A stretch of DNA of 64,000 nucleotides from Lenzites betulinus (Eukaryota > Basidiomycota > Agaricomycetes > Polyporales > Polyporaceae), in contig JABYQU010000083.1 of the NCBI GenBank assembly GCA_022264855.1, positions 20,024-84,023 on the forward strand, given 5' to 3'. Every line of letters starts with the position of its first letter. The first letter of the stretch is position 1. This document shows positions 22,440 to 34,540 of the stretch, piece by piece. A program made the translations under genes and the position numbers. The notes beneath the pieces were generated by a model that worked only from the letters and a program-made list of their open reading frames with translations, was not told the DNA's origin and did no database searches.

Positions 22440-23097
22440 ATGAAGTTCGCATACGCCGCCGCCACCCTCGTCGCTGCCGCTGCCTCCGTCCAGGCCGGTG
22501 AGACCAACGGTCAACGCCTCGCGCGCGGTCTCTCGCCGCTCCCGCCCAAGCGCATGTACCATCCTACGCGCACCTCCGGTAAGTATCTTTAATGTCGTCT
22601 CGAAGATGGCGACAAAGTGCGGTCAAACCGCACTTTCCGCTTCCTTTTCTCATCCCACGCATCTCCGCTGACATTCCTTCATTCCCCGTCCACAGAGGCG
22701 AAGCGCGCTGCTCCCTCTGGCACCCCCAGCTCGGGCAGCGGAAACTGCAACACCGGTCCCATTCAGTGCTGCAACTCCGTCGGAAAGGCCAACGATGATG
22801 TCTTCAGCGCGATCCTCGGTCTCCTCGGCATGGTCCTCGACCCTGATGTTCTCGTTGGTGTTACATGCTCGCCTTTGAGCGGTGTTGGTGTCGGCGGATC
22901 CTCCTGGTAAGCCACCATCGCGGCATGGAAGCGGTCAGACATTTTTGACGCGGCCTATTTACAGCTCGGCGACACCCGTCTGCTGTGAGAACAACAGCGA
23001 AGGCGGTCTCATCTCTATCGGTTGCATCCCCAGTACGTTATATTGTCTGTCATCATTCTTTGCAGTTTGCTTACGACATGTTATAGTCATCCTCTAG
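22440..23097 (+). CDS. class I hydrophobin
   Basis: Four exons (22440..22578, 22696..22906, 22965..23032, 23087..23097), 142 aa; the last exon is 11 nt. The signal peptide covers about residues 1-19 (MKFAYAAATLVAAAASVQA). The eight Cys follow C-x6-CC-x31-C-x12-C-x5-CC-x12-C-x5-end, within class I spacing, and the region between the first CC and the fourth Cys is hydrophobic. The secreted protein self-assembles at air-water or wall surfaces and coats hyphae and fruiting tissue. A basic segment of about 35 residues with KR and RA pairs between signal peptide and first Cys could be a processed propeptide. Strong TATA promoter. Confidence 0.95.
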
Positions 23098-24651
23098 ACA
23101 GCCGGGGCCGTGACAAAATAGACTGCGCACGGTGGGCGCCGCGCGAAATATCCTCTCTTCGTTTAATAGCTTCGACGGCCGCTATCTACCTACTACTTGG
23201 TGTTTGAATAGTATCGCTTTTCCTCTCGTCAACCGCGCTTCCTACTCTGTATACTTCTGCGTCGGACGTACACACGATGACGATGAACCGCGATCCCGCG
23301 CTATACCCTCGGACCTTCCTACGTCGCTCTCCTCTCCTCCCCTCGCGAACCTCGGACTAGCGTCGTGTATCCTGCTTCTTGCACAGGAGGTGCCCCGTAG
23401 GACTTCTCCGTATGCTCGCCTAGGATACACATGCCCCCAATTCACACCGCTTTCTGGGCCTCTGCTCGCGTGTGCATGATTTTCTTCAGGTAGCAGCTCA
23501 GCTTGCTGACCGCCACACCCCAACCGGAGTCGCGTTCATACGAGAAACACCGGTGCTCCGCGAAAATCCGCGCAGGAAGGCCGCGTTCCCCGGCGCAGTC
23601 TGTCGTGCACGCCATCCTGCACACCCATATATAGGCATCCACTGCCCATATCGGGCAGAGGCGCGCCGCCGGAGGTGGGCATGGGCGCCACGCCGCGCAG
23701 GTACGCTCGCTCGCTGTCTGCTGTTCGGTTCCGGTCGGCTTTCAGGCCTCGGGCCTCAGGCACTGCAGTGCCCGTATTTTGTCGGAGAGGAGCCCGGTGC
23801 GAAGCAGACGCCGCGATAGAGGGGACAGCCCGGGAACAACTTGAAGGACTGGTTTAGTGCTGTAAGTTCTATGTTCTGCGCACGCGATCGTACATATGTG
23901 AAGGGCGTGTGGGTGTACGTGAGTCCGCTGGACCTTGGAATGTAAGCACGCGTAGATCCATAGGCCAAGGCCAAGGACTTCTGGCGGGTTTATGTGACGC
24001 GGGTGTGGATCCAAGACTCTAAGGCCACAGAACGGTGTACGTGCTTATTGCGTTGCAGTGTTGCAGATCTCACTTTACGCCACTAGTACTGCTCTCCAGT
24101 TGATACCGACCAGCACGCACCGATCCCGGAGACCCAAGGGTCCGGCGGCTCCATGGGTGGTAGGAACCTTGAGCTCGATCGAGCCTCTTCTGTTCGGGGA
24201 CGCGATCGACAGCACATAAACGTGTTCACATAGCTACCTCCGGTCACTCGAGGCTTCTTCAAGTTGCAACCCTTGGAAGGTCCGCAGCTAGCTATAGCGC
24301 TGGTACGCAAGGCCTCGTCAAAGGATTGGAACTTCCGCGCGCAGCACCGTACGTTCGCGAGGTTTGTCAATGTATAGTCACAGTCGCATCGCTGACAATA
24401 TTCGCGCCGCATCGAAATACTCTACTAAGTTACCTAGTCATGATTATGAGTCACGAATGACTCGTTGGAGTACTGGTTTATATGCAAGAGCATTTCCAAG
24501 CACGTCGTTGCCAGGGCTGTCTTCCCAACTATGCATATCGTCTGGTACAGCCCGCGACAACCCAAACGCCTAGGACTGAAATAATTCAGCGATGAAGTAT
24601 AGCCTTGCATCTACACCTATTGTCCATACTACCGTAAAATCATTACCTCGG
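23098..24651. other. 1.5-kb intergenic stretch right of the hydrophobin
   Basis: 3' UTR of the hydrophobin and the 3' side of the Nudix gene, with only short incoherent frames between. No repeat or RNA gene recognised. Confidence 0.4.
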
Positions 24652-25749
24652 TCACTTGTCCGCACTGACTATTGTAGTCTCCGCCGTGGATTGTATCCCA
24701 AGTTCGACCTTCGGCACGGGCGTGGAGATCCCCGAGGGAGCATCCTGGATATTTCCCTGGGACTCGAGAATGGGGAGGATAGGGGCAAAGGTTCGCAGCT
24801 GTCCGGGTGCCCAGCGTTCGAACGATGGCTGTCTGTCGTAAGCAATTGAGGCTGTGGCAATCTACTCCGTAGGTTAGTTTGAATGCGCCCTGCAAGGGCA
24901 AAAGCAAAATTCCACCCACAAGTATATCTGAGGTCAGACCTTTGATAGCAAAGGCGGTTGAACGGAACCGGTGCATACGATAGGTCTTATGGTCGAGCCA
25001 GGGTAGCACGATATCTGAGAAATTCTGCGATGCTAGTTGTTTAACATAGACAAGCGATATAGGGCGCGCACATAAGACGCACGTAATAATCCTCTTCATA
25101 TATCCAGTCAGGGCTACCTTTCTCTGCGAGATTCTCCTTACTTGCAAGGTGAGGATCCAGTACGGCGGGCAAAGGGTGGCTGAAGATTCGATCCACTTCC
25201 CCTGGGCAAGGTACGAGGGTCTCCAGTATCGACGGCTCGGTGAGCAAAGCCACGACAGGTGTCACAAACAGCTTGGCGGATGAGATGTATGGCCGCAGTG
25301 TGCAGACAGTGTATGCATGAGGATAGTGGCGAGGGAATCCTGTTTCCTCATGAGCTTCCCGATACTGTCAAGGTGAGGATGTGTGTTTAGTTTTGGTGGT
25401 ATTCGAAGCTTACAGCAGTCTCAAAGACATCCTTGTCCGTCGTATCAACCTTGCCTCCCGGAAACGCGACTTGACCCGGATGGGAGCGCAGGGACTTGGA
25501 CCGGGTAGTAAGGAGAACGCGTAGATCACCCGCCTTCTCGTACAGTAAGACGAGAACTGCGGCTAGGCGCGCGGATGGATAGCCGGAGCTATCATAACCC
25601 TTTCAGAGGGAAAATACAGACGGATTATGGAGATGCACAAACAGATCAATCTCCTCCGGCTGGTGTGTCCTGAGGCGCTCGATGCACGCCTTGTTCAGGG
25701 GCGACAGTGTTTCGAGAGCCTCGGCGGGAATTTCGTGAGTTGCAGTCAT
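24652..25749 (-). CDS. Nudix hydrolase of the CoA-diphosphatase (PCD1/NUDT7-8) type
   Basis: Five exons, complement(24652..24861, 24920..25024, 25083..25364, 25414..25588, 25643..25749), 292 aa. The Nudix domain starts near residue 41. The UPF0035-type signature R-S-x2[13 protein letters not shown] is at about 65-81 and the Nudix helix REAHEETGF at 96-104, with the loop length usual for CoA pyrophosphatases. By homology it cleaves CoA or oxidised CoA into phosphopantetheine and 3',5'-ADP, often in peroxisomes; the C-terminus (ending Ala-Asp-Lys) has no obvious PTS1 signal. The last intron has a textbook ACTAAC branch site. It is divergent from VPS34 with only 274 bp between start codons. Confidence 0.9.
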
Positions 25750-26023
25750 CGCACCGAGAGTAGTTCAACAGCAAGACGACTGCGCTGCGACGAGTATATG
25801 GTCAAGAGTGAACGGAGGTGTATCGTTCGACATGGCGGAGGAGACGACCATGCCAGGGACCGAACAGGCGCCCATGACCTTCCGTCTCCGAATTGATCGC
25901 ATTTAGCCTTCTGCACCTTTCCGCCACCCATCCTTCAGCTTCAAGCTTTGCTCACTACCTGGCTCATTCACGCATGCTGTGGACGACTGTTGTATGCTCT
26001 CGTGCAACTGAACAACCACAGCC
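25750..26023. promoter_or_regulatory. compact bidirectional promoter, Nudix gene / VPS34
   Basis: 274 bp between two divergent ATGs. It must hold both promoters and both 5' leaders. No clear TATA box. Confidence 0.5.
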
Positions 26024-29000
26024 ATGGATAAGGATAATCGCGATGACTTCACCTTCGCAAAGCTCAGCGACCTCAAGATGCCGGTTACCTTCCGGATGTA
26101 TGGAACCCCGCATACCATGTCTCCCCGCGAGCTCACCGGGTGTACGCACAGATCGCAGCTTGAGGGAACGCGCAAAGCGCACCCATTTACAGAAGTATTG
26201 GAGAAGCCGGAGCTACGCTCGCACGGCGTGCAGCAGTCCCCGTAAGCACACGCTCCACCGCTCGCTCGCCGTTTCTCTGAGTGACCGCAGCAAAGAGGCT
26301 TCTCGGACATCTTTGTGACTTGCCAGCTCGTCGCTGACAATAAGCCGTTGACGATACCGTTCCGCACGTCGTTCAAGGCTTTCAAGAAGGACTATACGTG
26401 CGTTACCACTGTTGATTGTCTAAAGTGTATGCTAAGTGTTTCTACTATGCAAGGTGGAACGAATGGGTCACTCTCCCTATACGCTATTGCGACTTGCCGC
26501 TCAACGCGCAAGTTACGTTCACTGTGTGGGATATTGCAGGTCCGAGGTCTGCTATCCCAGTCGGCGGCTCAACCTTCCGGATGTTTGGAAAGAAGTGGTC
26601 AGTCGCGTCCGGCCCATATCGTCAGCGGGACAATGTTTCCTCATCTTTGGCAGGACTCTGAGGCGCGGTAAACACCGGATGGTGTTGTGGCCGGACCGCG
26701 AGGCTGATGGGGCCAATGAAACAACTACTCCAAGCAAGATCGGCACGCGAGATGAGATGGGCCGCCTGGAGAAGGTACGAATATTCGTTTCTTGGTGAAC
26801 TTATAGCCGCTTACCCGTCGCAGCTTGTCAAGAAGTATGAGCGAGGTGACTTGCCGAAGTCAGACTGGCTTGATGCCTTGGCTTTCAGGAAGATGGGGGA
26901 GATTCACGCAGTATGTATAACACATGTGCACGCACCGCATGCTCAGTCTAACTCACGAACATAGGCTGAAACTGAGAAGAGCGAAAATCTGTATTTGTAC
27001 ATTGACTTACCGCGCTTCGATTTCCCGGTCATCTTCAGTGAACCAGTAAGTGCTTCCGCTGTGACTGACGTTTGAACCTAGCTGAACCTCCCTCAACCTC
27101 TTGTAGGACGCGTCAAATGTGCCTTCGTCGTCGACACCCCCATCAGTGGCCGCTACTCCCGCACCCCCAACATCTTCCTTCACCTCCGACACTCACCTGT
27201 GGCAGATTGTGGACCCTGATATTGCGCGAGAGAATCCGGTAGAGGACAAGCATCGTCGCCTGGTCCGCAGCCATCGAAGCAGTCCCTATGACCGCGAATT
27301 GAAACCAAACGCCAAGATTCGAGATGAGCTATCGGTTTGTGATCCAGATTCCCCCCTAGTTGCTCGAGCCCTAACCCATCATGTTGATCCATAGCAAATC
27401 CTGAACTATGCACCCAGTCAACCTCTGACATCGGAAGAAAAGGACCTCATCTGGAAGTTCCGCTTCTACCTGACGCGCGACAAGCGCGGCCTTACCAAAT
27501 TCCTCAAGTCTGTCACTTGGAGAGATCCGTCGGAAGTGAAGCAGGCCGTCGAAGAGCTCTTGCCTCAGTGGACGGAGATCGATATTGATGATGCTCTGGA
27601 ACTACTCGGACCGAATACAGTCGATTCGAGAGTCAGAGCATATGCCGTGAAGCAGCTGAGCAGAGCTGACGACGATGTGAGTTCTATCCTGCGTGCCCGC
27701 GGAGGTCGTCTTAACACGCTCTCACAGGAACTACTACTGTATCTCCTACAACTAGTGCAAGCACTCAAATTCGAGAGCACTGCCAGTGACCAGCGCTCAT
27801 CACGGTCGACGACCAGCGCAGTCTCGTATGACGATAGTGGCCTTGCAGACTTCTTGATCTCGAGAGCAATGCGCAATCCGATTCTGGGGAACCGCTTCCA
27901 CTGGTACCTCATGGTGGAAGTCGCCATGGAGGACAAGGTCATGGCGAAAATGTACGGCAGGGTTGTTTTTAAATTCATGAAGATCCTCGAGGTAGGGTGG
28001 AACCCTTTCACTATATTGACCCAAACGCTCACTCATATCGTATCAGGACAACGGCGACGAGAGGCGCGACCTCATGCGCCGCCAAGGCGAACTCGTGGAC
28101 ACGCTCTCCAAGCGGGCTCGCGAGCTGCGAACGTCGAAAGATCCGCGCCCGAAGAAGATCGAGAAGCTGCGCGCAGTCCTCGCGGACTCGAAGAACAACC
28201 TCGCGACGATGCCGCCCCTGCCGCTCCCGCTGAACGCGCGCATCCAGGTCACCGGGATCATCGCGGAGAAGTCGAGCGTGTTCAAGTCGAACATGTTCCC
28301 GATGCTGCTCTACTTCCAGTGCGCGGGCGGGGGCGAGTACCCGGTGATGTTCAAGGACGGCGACGACATGCGGCAGGACCAGCTCGTCATTCAGCTGTTC
28401 ACGCTCATGGATCGCTTGTTGCGGAAGGAGAATCTGGACCTGAAGCTGAGCCCGTATGATGTGCTGGCGACGGGCCCGAGCCAGGGGATGGTGCAGTTTA
28501 TCCCGAGCAAGACTATTGCGGCAATCGTGAGCGAGCATGGGACGCTTCTGAACTATCTCCGGGCAAATTACCCGGATGAAGGTAGCGTGGGCACGTACGG
28601 CGTCGAGCCTGGTGTCATCGATACGTTCGTCAGGAGTTGTGGTGAGTCTTGAATGGCCTTTAGTCGGTCCGTTGCTGATCCTCTACAGCTGGCTACTGCG
28701 TGGTGACCTATCTGCTCGGCGTCGGAGATCGACACTTGGACAATCTACTCCTGGCTCCTGACGGGCACTTCTTCCACGGTATGTTGGCTAAATACGCAGT
28801 GGTCCCCTACCAGACTAACCCAGTGCGCAGTCGACTTCGGCTACATCCTCGGCCGCGACCCCAAACCTCTCGCGCCACCCGTCAAGATCTGCAAGGAAAT
28901 GGTGGACGCGATGGGCGGCGTACAGTCCGTGCACTACACGCGCTTCAAGAGCTTCTGCTTCACCGCGTTCTCGATCCTGCGCAAGAGCGCGAACCTCATC

Positions 29001-29204
29001 CTGAACCTGGTCACGCTCATGGTCGACGCGAACATCCCGCACATCAAGCAGCGCGACGTGCACGAGCAGGTGCTCGGCAAGTTCTGCCTCGAGATGACGG
29101 AGGAGCAGGCGATCGAGCACTTTGAGCGGCTGCTGAACGATATCTCGCCGTTCACGGCGGTGCTGGACCGGATGCACGACTGGGCGCAGTATTGGAGGAG
29201 TTAG
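26024..29204 (+). CDS. VPS34: VPS34, class III phosphatidylinositol 3-kinase
   Basis: Thirteen exons (26024..26097, 26152..26241, 26296..26397, 26454..26597, 26654..26774, 26824..26910, 26965..27045, 27107..27334, 27395..27676, 27728..27991, 28047..28641, 28689..28778, 28831..29204), 843 aa. Order: C2 domain (about 20-210), helical PIK domain (about 310-490; [22 protein letters not shown]), lipid-kinase domain from about 560. The catalytic loop [10 protein letters not shown] and activation-loop start [12 protein letters not shown] are intact, as is the C-terminal amphipathic end ([12 protein letters not shown]) that binds membrane. It makes PI3P for autophagy and endosomal sorting with VPS15 and Beclin/ATG6. 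Exons 3 and 4 use AAAG and CAAG acceptors; the exact start of exon 3 is the least certain boundary. Confidence 0.95.
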
Positions 29205-29285
29205 GTGGTGGTTGTGTGTTGTATTCTAGATGCTCTACTGCTTGTGATATCATACCCTTGGTCCGGTATGTTTTGGCTACTTGTT

Positions 29286-31915
29286 TTATACACCCTTGTC
29301 TAGTGCCGCCCATACCCTGCCTTCGACATCCCGCACGACGTCGGCGGGTGTGTTCAGGCTGAGCATGAAGTAGGCAACATTCCCGAGGGTGCGGTAGTGA
29401 ATACCGAACGGCGAGCCTCCAGGCGCTGACGAGAGCCCGTCGGTTTTGGTGGCAGTCTTGATTGACTCCAGCAAGGCTCGTGCGGAGTGCGATTGATACC
29501 CTGCATTGCATTAGTTAATCCGGTAGACACTGTTGGAAACCCATGTTACGAACCGGCGGAGTCATCCTTGACCTTGATGCTGAGCACGGTCCCAAACGCC
29601 ATCACCTCCGCTACGCGGTCCATCTTAGATACGACGTGCACGAACTCGGGGTCCCAGAAGCTCCACACCGCCGTCGCGCTGACCTTCTCTGGCTCAGGTA
29701 CCCGCCACTTCTCGCGCGCGGCCGTCCACGCGGGGCTCGCCGCGAGCTTGTCGACGATGTCGAGCGTCTCGCGCGCGACCTCGCAGCCGACGGGGTACGC
29801 GGTGTAGCTGTGCCCGTGCAGGAGCGCGTCCGTCTTGTCGTCGCTGAGGAACGCGCGGTAGATCGAGTCCGAGGCGAGCGTGACGGCGAGCGGGACGAGG
29901 CCGCCCGTGAGGATTTTGGCGTTCACGGAGATGTCGGGCGTTGCGCCGAGCAGGCCGCTCGAGGTCTGCAGGCCGAGGCGGTAGAGCCCGATGAAGACCT
30001 CGTCGAAGATGACGGGGAGCCCGGACCATTCTGAGGGGGCGCGGGCGGGGGAGGAGGGCCCGCGGACGACGTCGATGATGACGCGCTGGAAGAGCGGGTC
30101 GACGAAGATCATCCCGCCCGCGCCCATGACGAGGGGCTCGAGGACGAGTGCGGCGATTCGCGGGCCGTTGCCGTCTTTGAGCTTTTGGAGGGTGCGCTCG
30201 ATGTACCCGCGGTACACCTCCGCGAGAGGGGAGCCTAGCCTTTCGTCGATGTTGTATGTCCACGAGAGCGACACCGTCTCGACGTCTGCCTGGCCGTCCT
30301 CCGTCTCCGCCGCGATCGCTGGGGGAAGGCTGACCACTGTCTTGCCGTTTCGGATGGAGACGGTCGGCGGATCGAACCAGTACCCCTTCGCATCGTGCCA
30401 CTCGCAAGTGTACACGCCCTCCTCGCAAGCGTCCATAGCCCCGATCGTGTCCCCGTGGTAGCTCCCCTTGAGCCCGAGGATGCCCAGGTCCTTGCGCCGC
30501 GCCCCTCCGAGTTGGCCGGCCTCTCGTGTCGCGAAGGCGCGCAAGGCCATCTTGATCGCCACCTCCATGCCAGTCGAGCCGTCGTCGGAGTAGAAGGCGC
30601 GCGAGGCCCATCCCCGACCGGGGCCGTCGTTGATCAACCGCTCGGCGAGCTTCAGGGCGGGGAGATGTGTGGCCTCGGGGAACATGACATGGCCGTACCT
30701 CCCAGCCGCGCGCGCAGCGGCAAGGGCGAGAGAGGGGTGCGCGTGGCCAATTGCTTGTGTCCACCAGGATGCGGATCCGTCGAACTGGGGCTCGAGGAGG
30801 GAAGTTTGCGACGAGGATGCTGGCCGTTTACCGTTGTAGATGCTGAAGAAGTCTCCCCATGCGCTGTCGATGACGTTGACGTCTGCTTCTTGCTTGACAT
30901 GACCATGCTGGACAAATGGCCACCAGATTGAGTCCAAGGTTCGTTGAGGCATGGTGTCCAATTCCGCGAGACGTAAGGCGTGGCAGGCGTCTAGGTGCTT
31001 GATAACGTCGAAAATTGCACCTTCCCCATGTTCAGAGACAATATCCTTGTAGTAGAGCTCCGTTATAGATGCGTCCGTGGCAGGGTCGGGGTTGCGCTCC
31101 GGAGGTGGCTTGACGGACACCACGGGGATACCACGCTCAGCAAAGTATGGTGCGAGGTACTCCCAGTTGCGGTAGTACTCGTCGCGGAAGAGGAGTACCG
31201 CGTCAATGATATATCCACGGATCAACATAGCCTCGTAGGAAGCTATGGTGGAAGAAATGCCGCCCAGCCGAGAGTCGCCGATGAGAACGGTAGGTAGAAA
31301 GAGAGGTCGATATGCATCCAGTTGTGTCGTCCCCGACAATGTGGGACTATGCACTCCTGGACACAATCATCAGCCATAACATATGGCGGTGGAAGCAGAC
31401 TAGACCCCTTACCTCCAGCTGTCTCCACATACATATGAGCGGGTGCGTGAGCCTGGGTCGCACTTTCGCGGATGTGATTTGCGACCGCATTGACAAACGC
31501 ATCATCGGTAGGCACAGTTCTCTATAGCTTTCATAGTAAGAAAGGTTGTACAATCCACAGGAGAGAACTTGCCTCAACCACGCTGTTTTCGTTGGCGCGA
31601 CGAGCCGCCAAGTGAGGACTGACTGGATCGTCAAACCGAAACAAGCATTTACTCTGCACACGGCGCTTGTGTCTTCCTACCAAAGTGAGAACACGCCTGT
31701 GCCATTGTGAGTTTCTGGAAGTACGCCGTAGTGTAGGTGACAAACTCGTCGTCTGCATCCGACATCGGTCCGGTGCTGACCGGTTTCAAGTAGTGAACGG
31801 GGTGGCCTGCTGCCGCTGACGCGCGGACCAGCGCAGAGGTGAGAACTGTCTTCCCGACATCGGTGTTAGCACCGAACACCTGGTGTATACGCAGGTTTTT
31901 GAACAAAAGCGACAT
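29286..31915 (-). CDS. bifunctional dethiobiotin synthetase / DAPA aminotransferase (BIO3-BIO1 type)
   Basis: Five exons, complement(29286..29500, 29554..31356, 31413..31521, 31573..31651, 31695..31915), 808 aa. The N-terminal BioD part has the P-loop GANTDVGKT (residues 15-23) and VETAGGVHSPTLSG; the long C-terminal part is a class III PLP aminotransferase (BioA) with WWPFVQHG, YSDDGSTGMEVAIKMA, DEVF and the Schiff-base Lys in NAKILTGGLVPL. Known role of the fusion: 7,8-diaminopelargonate formation and its carboxylation and ring closure to dethiobiotin, often mitochondrial in eukaryotes; no clear presequence is seen. The intron at 31522-31572 is GC-AG (GAG|GCAAGT). The junction of exons 1 and 2 (31652-31694, weak donor GTGTTC) is tentative. 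Convergent with VPS34, stops 81 bp apart. Confidence 0.88.
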
Positions 31916-32876
31916 GTCGAAGTGCCGAACCTGCTGGATGGGTCACTGCCAGTACTTAGCAATGCATGAGCTGGAAGGATTTTATCAGCTTCCATACGTT
32001 TCAGTCACCGGTATCTAAAGTCGGATATCTTCTCTTACCTCTGAGAAGATGAACAGATTGTCGAAACAAACACTAAAGCTTGCTTGGGAGTCGACACTTA
32101 AAGCCGCAATAGCCGCTCACGTGGTGAAGCAGGATTGTAGCCGAGAGCGGTTGTTTGGACTTGTTGAAATCGGAAGGCTTCGCACAACAAGCGCACCTAC
32201 AAGCGACGTCATTTTGTCGCATCCGTTGGCTTGTAGCCATCCTCTTGTCTGCTCTTGTGCGAACTTGGAGGAGCTCGTCGGCCTGAGATATGTTTTGCTC
32301 TAGTGCCGGCGATTCATCTGGATATGGCCGAATTTGACATGGTGCATTTGAGCTCGCATCGCCGCGCCCCGCCGCCAAGCGCCCGCGCGGCAAGCACCCG
32401 GCGACCGTCAAGCGGCAGCTGGCAAGTCTACTGTCAGGCCATTTATATTGCTTCCGGTGCTCCCTGCGCACCATGGCCAATGCCACAGCAATACGCTGTT
32501 CACAGTACTTGTGATATGCTGTCGTGCGTTGTGGAGGGCAGAGCGCGTGTGGCCGACTCGGGGTTGGAAATGCCACGTGAGCCTGTGCACCTGCCAAATG
32601 CGGTGGTCAGCAACGCTTACGAAAGCAGACGAAAGTCAACGCCGGGCTTGTCCTCCGAGGCTGTCCTCCTCCCGCATTGCCTATCCGCAGGCCCTTGCCT
32701 CAGCTGCGACTTGCATCGCTTGAAGTTGCTATATCTTCTTAAGCTCCTACGACCACGACCTCTCCCACTCTGTCCACGACCCTCACGCCGCTTGGGCTGC
32801 AGCTCCACCTCACGACTTCATATCTCCCTTACGCGACCGCATATCGCTCGCTGTATCGACCAATCCGGTGCACAAC
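31916..32876. promoter_or_regulatory. divergent intergenic region, biotin gene / MARVEL gene
   Basis: About 0.96 kb between divergent start codons with no supported reading frame. Short frames in its left half end in stops on both strands. Confidence 0.45.
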
Positions 32877-34540
32877 ATGACTTTCCTAGACACCATACAG
32901 AATGCCGCCCTCAAGGTATTGCCAGAGAAGAAATCTGCGCTGCCTATGCCTGTATCTACCACCGGAGGTATCGGGAGTGCCGGAGCTGTACCCTTCGAAG
33001 ACGACGTGAGTGATCTTGTTCAGCGCTGCCCCCCCTCCTTTCAGTCCCCCTCTGTACCGTCTTCCCGCCACGTCATTCTGCGGACCTATACGGCGTGAAG
33101 CGGCGTGTTATGCTCTGCACATCGCGCAGGGGTTCCTGGCGCGCGCTCAGCTGCGGCGGAGCGGGGCGGCTACTGCGCGTCGCGGGTGTTACGTAAGGTT
33201 CATGTTCCTTCAACACTCCCCCCACCGCGTCTATGAGCACATTCACGGAGGCTGGAGGTTATCTGGTCTTTCTCCTCTTTATCCCCGTCTTTTCGACGTT
33301 ATGGATATGGGTGCATTCAACCGCGTCCTAGTCGATCGTATGACACCACTGCTGACGCAGGCTCCTCTGTACCTTAGATGATCGTGTCGAAGCCGGCCAT
33401 AGTATTCTATGTTTCACAAACATTCTTCAACTTCCTGGCCATGTGCTGTATGGCATCTGTATGTGCATTTCAGGCCAAGTGGGGAGTAGGCCCTTGTAAG
33501 TGTCCATCGCTTGCTTACTGCGCCGCTTGTCTGAACACCTCCTTCTCATTTAGCGGGTCTCAGTGGCTTCGCCGTCTTCATCGCCGTATTAGGCATCCTA
33601 TACTCGCTCTTCCTCCTCTTGGTCCCTGTAGTGTACGAGAAGTACGACAAGGGGGCGCGTCTCGCACGCGCTCTCAAAGAAGTACGCGTCGGGTTCATTC
33701 TTGCCGGCACCGGAACCGCCGTCACTCTCCTCATTGCGTAAGTCTCGTCATATCATCTCCCAACAGCTCTCTCTAATGATCAAATAGCTTCATTGTCACC
33801 ATTTCGGCATGGACGGAGCCTGGTTGCAAGAACGCGGATAATGATCCTCATGCGAGCAAGGGCGATGCCTTCAAAAAGGGCCTTGGTGGCTTCTGCAGTA
33901 CCAAGAAGGCTGGCGCCATTTTCTTCTGGCTTACATTCGGTATGTCTGTTGCTCTCCCGCGTATTAGACGTAGTTGACTCATGATTCGCAAGTGTTCTGG
34001 TGCTGCACATTGACGCTCGCTGTGCTTGACTGGCGCAATGGCAAATCCTCCCGTCCTCGCGACCCGCCATTCACCCACCCCATGGAAACCTCAGAGGGTT
34101 CCGAATACGGTCGTGCTCACGATGACGATGATGACGATTACACCGAGGAGGGCATCCAGCACAAGCCTCTCACCGACAACTCGGACAAGCCCTACTCGCC
34201 CTTCAGCGACTCTAACCGCCTTTCGGGCGTGTCCTCCTCCCCCTCATACCAGCAACCCTCTTCCACGCCCTTCGCGAGCAGCCAAGCTGCGCCGCGCCCG
34301 AGCATTGACGCCTACGGCGCGTTCTCCGATCCCGCGCCGACAGGCTTTGCTGGCGGCTTCTCTGCCCCTCCCCAAGTGGTGGACGATGCCCCGCGCGTCA
34401 GCCGGACGATGCAGTATGCGGACCCGTACGCTGCCGTTCGTGCGTCCATCGCGTCCGGACAACAAGCGCCCGGGAGCGTCACCCCTCCCTCTGGCGGCCC
34501 TCCCCCGCCTGGCTACTCGTCCTACGGCGGGTACCGGTGA
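32877..34540 (+). CDS. MARVEL-domain four-helix membrane protein
   Basis: Five exons (32877..33005, 33378..33495, 33554..33737, 33788..33939, 33993..34540), 376 aa. After about 45 soluble residues come four hydrophobic segments, roughly 48-72, 82-105, 125-148 and 190-212, the last followed by LDWRNGK. The layout and the Cys/Trp-containing loop between segments 3 and 4 fit the MARVEL family (membrane apposition, vesicle and cell-cortex proteins). The C-terminal about 165 residues are a hydrophilic tail, first acidic (GRAHDDDDDDYTEE), then Ser/Pro/Ala-rich and ending PPPPGYSSYGGYR, a possible docking tail. Intron 1 (33006-33377) is 372 nt, far longer than the others (50-58 nt). The function in this fungus is unknown. 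Confidence 0.85.
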
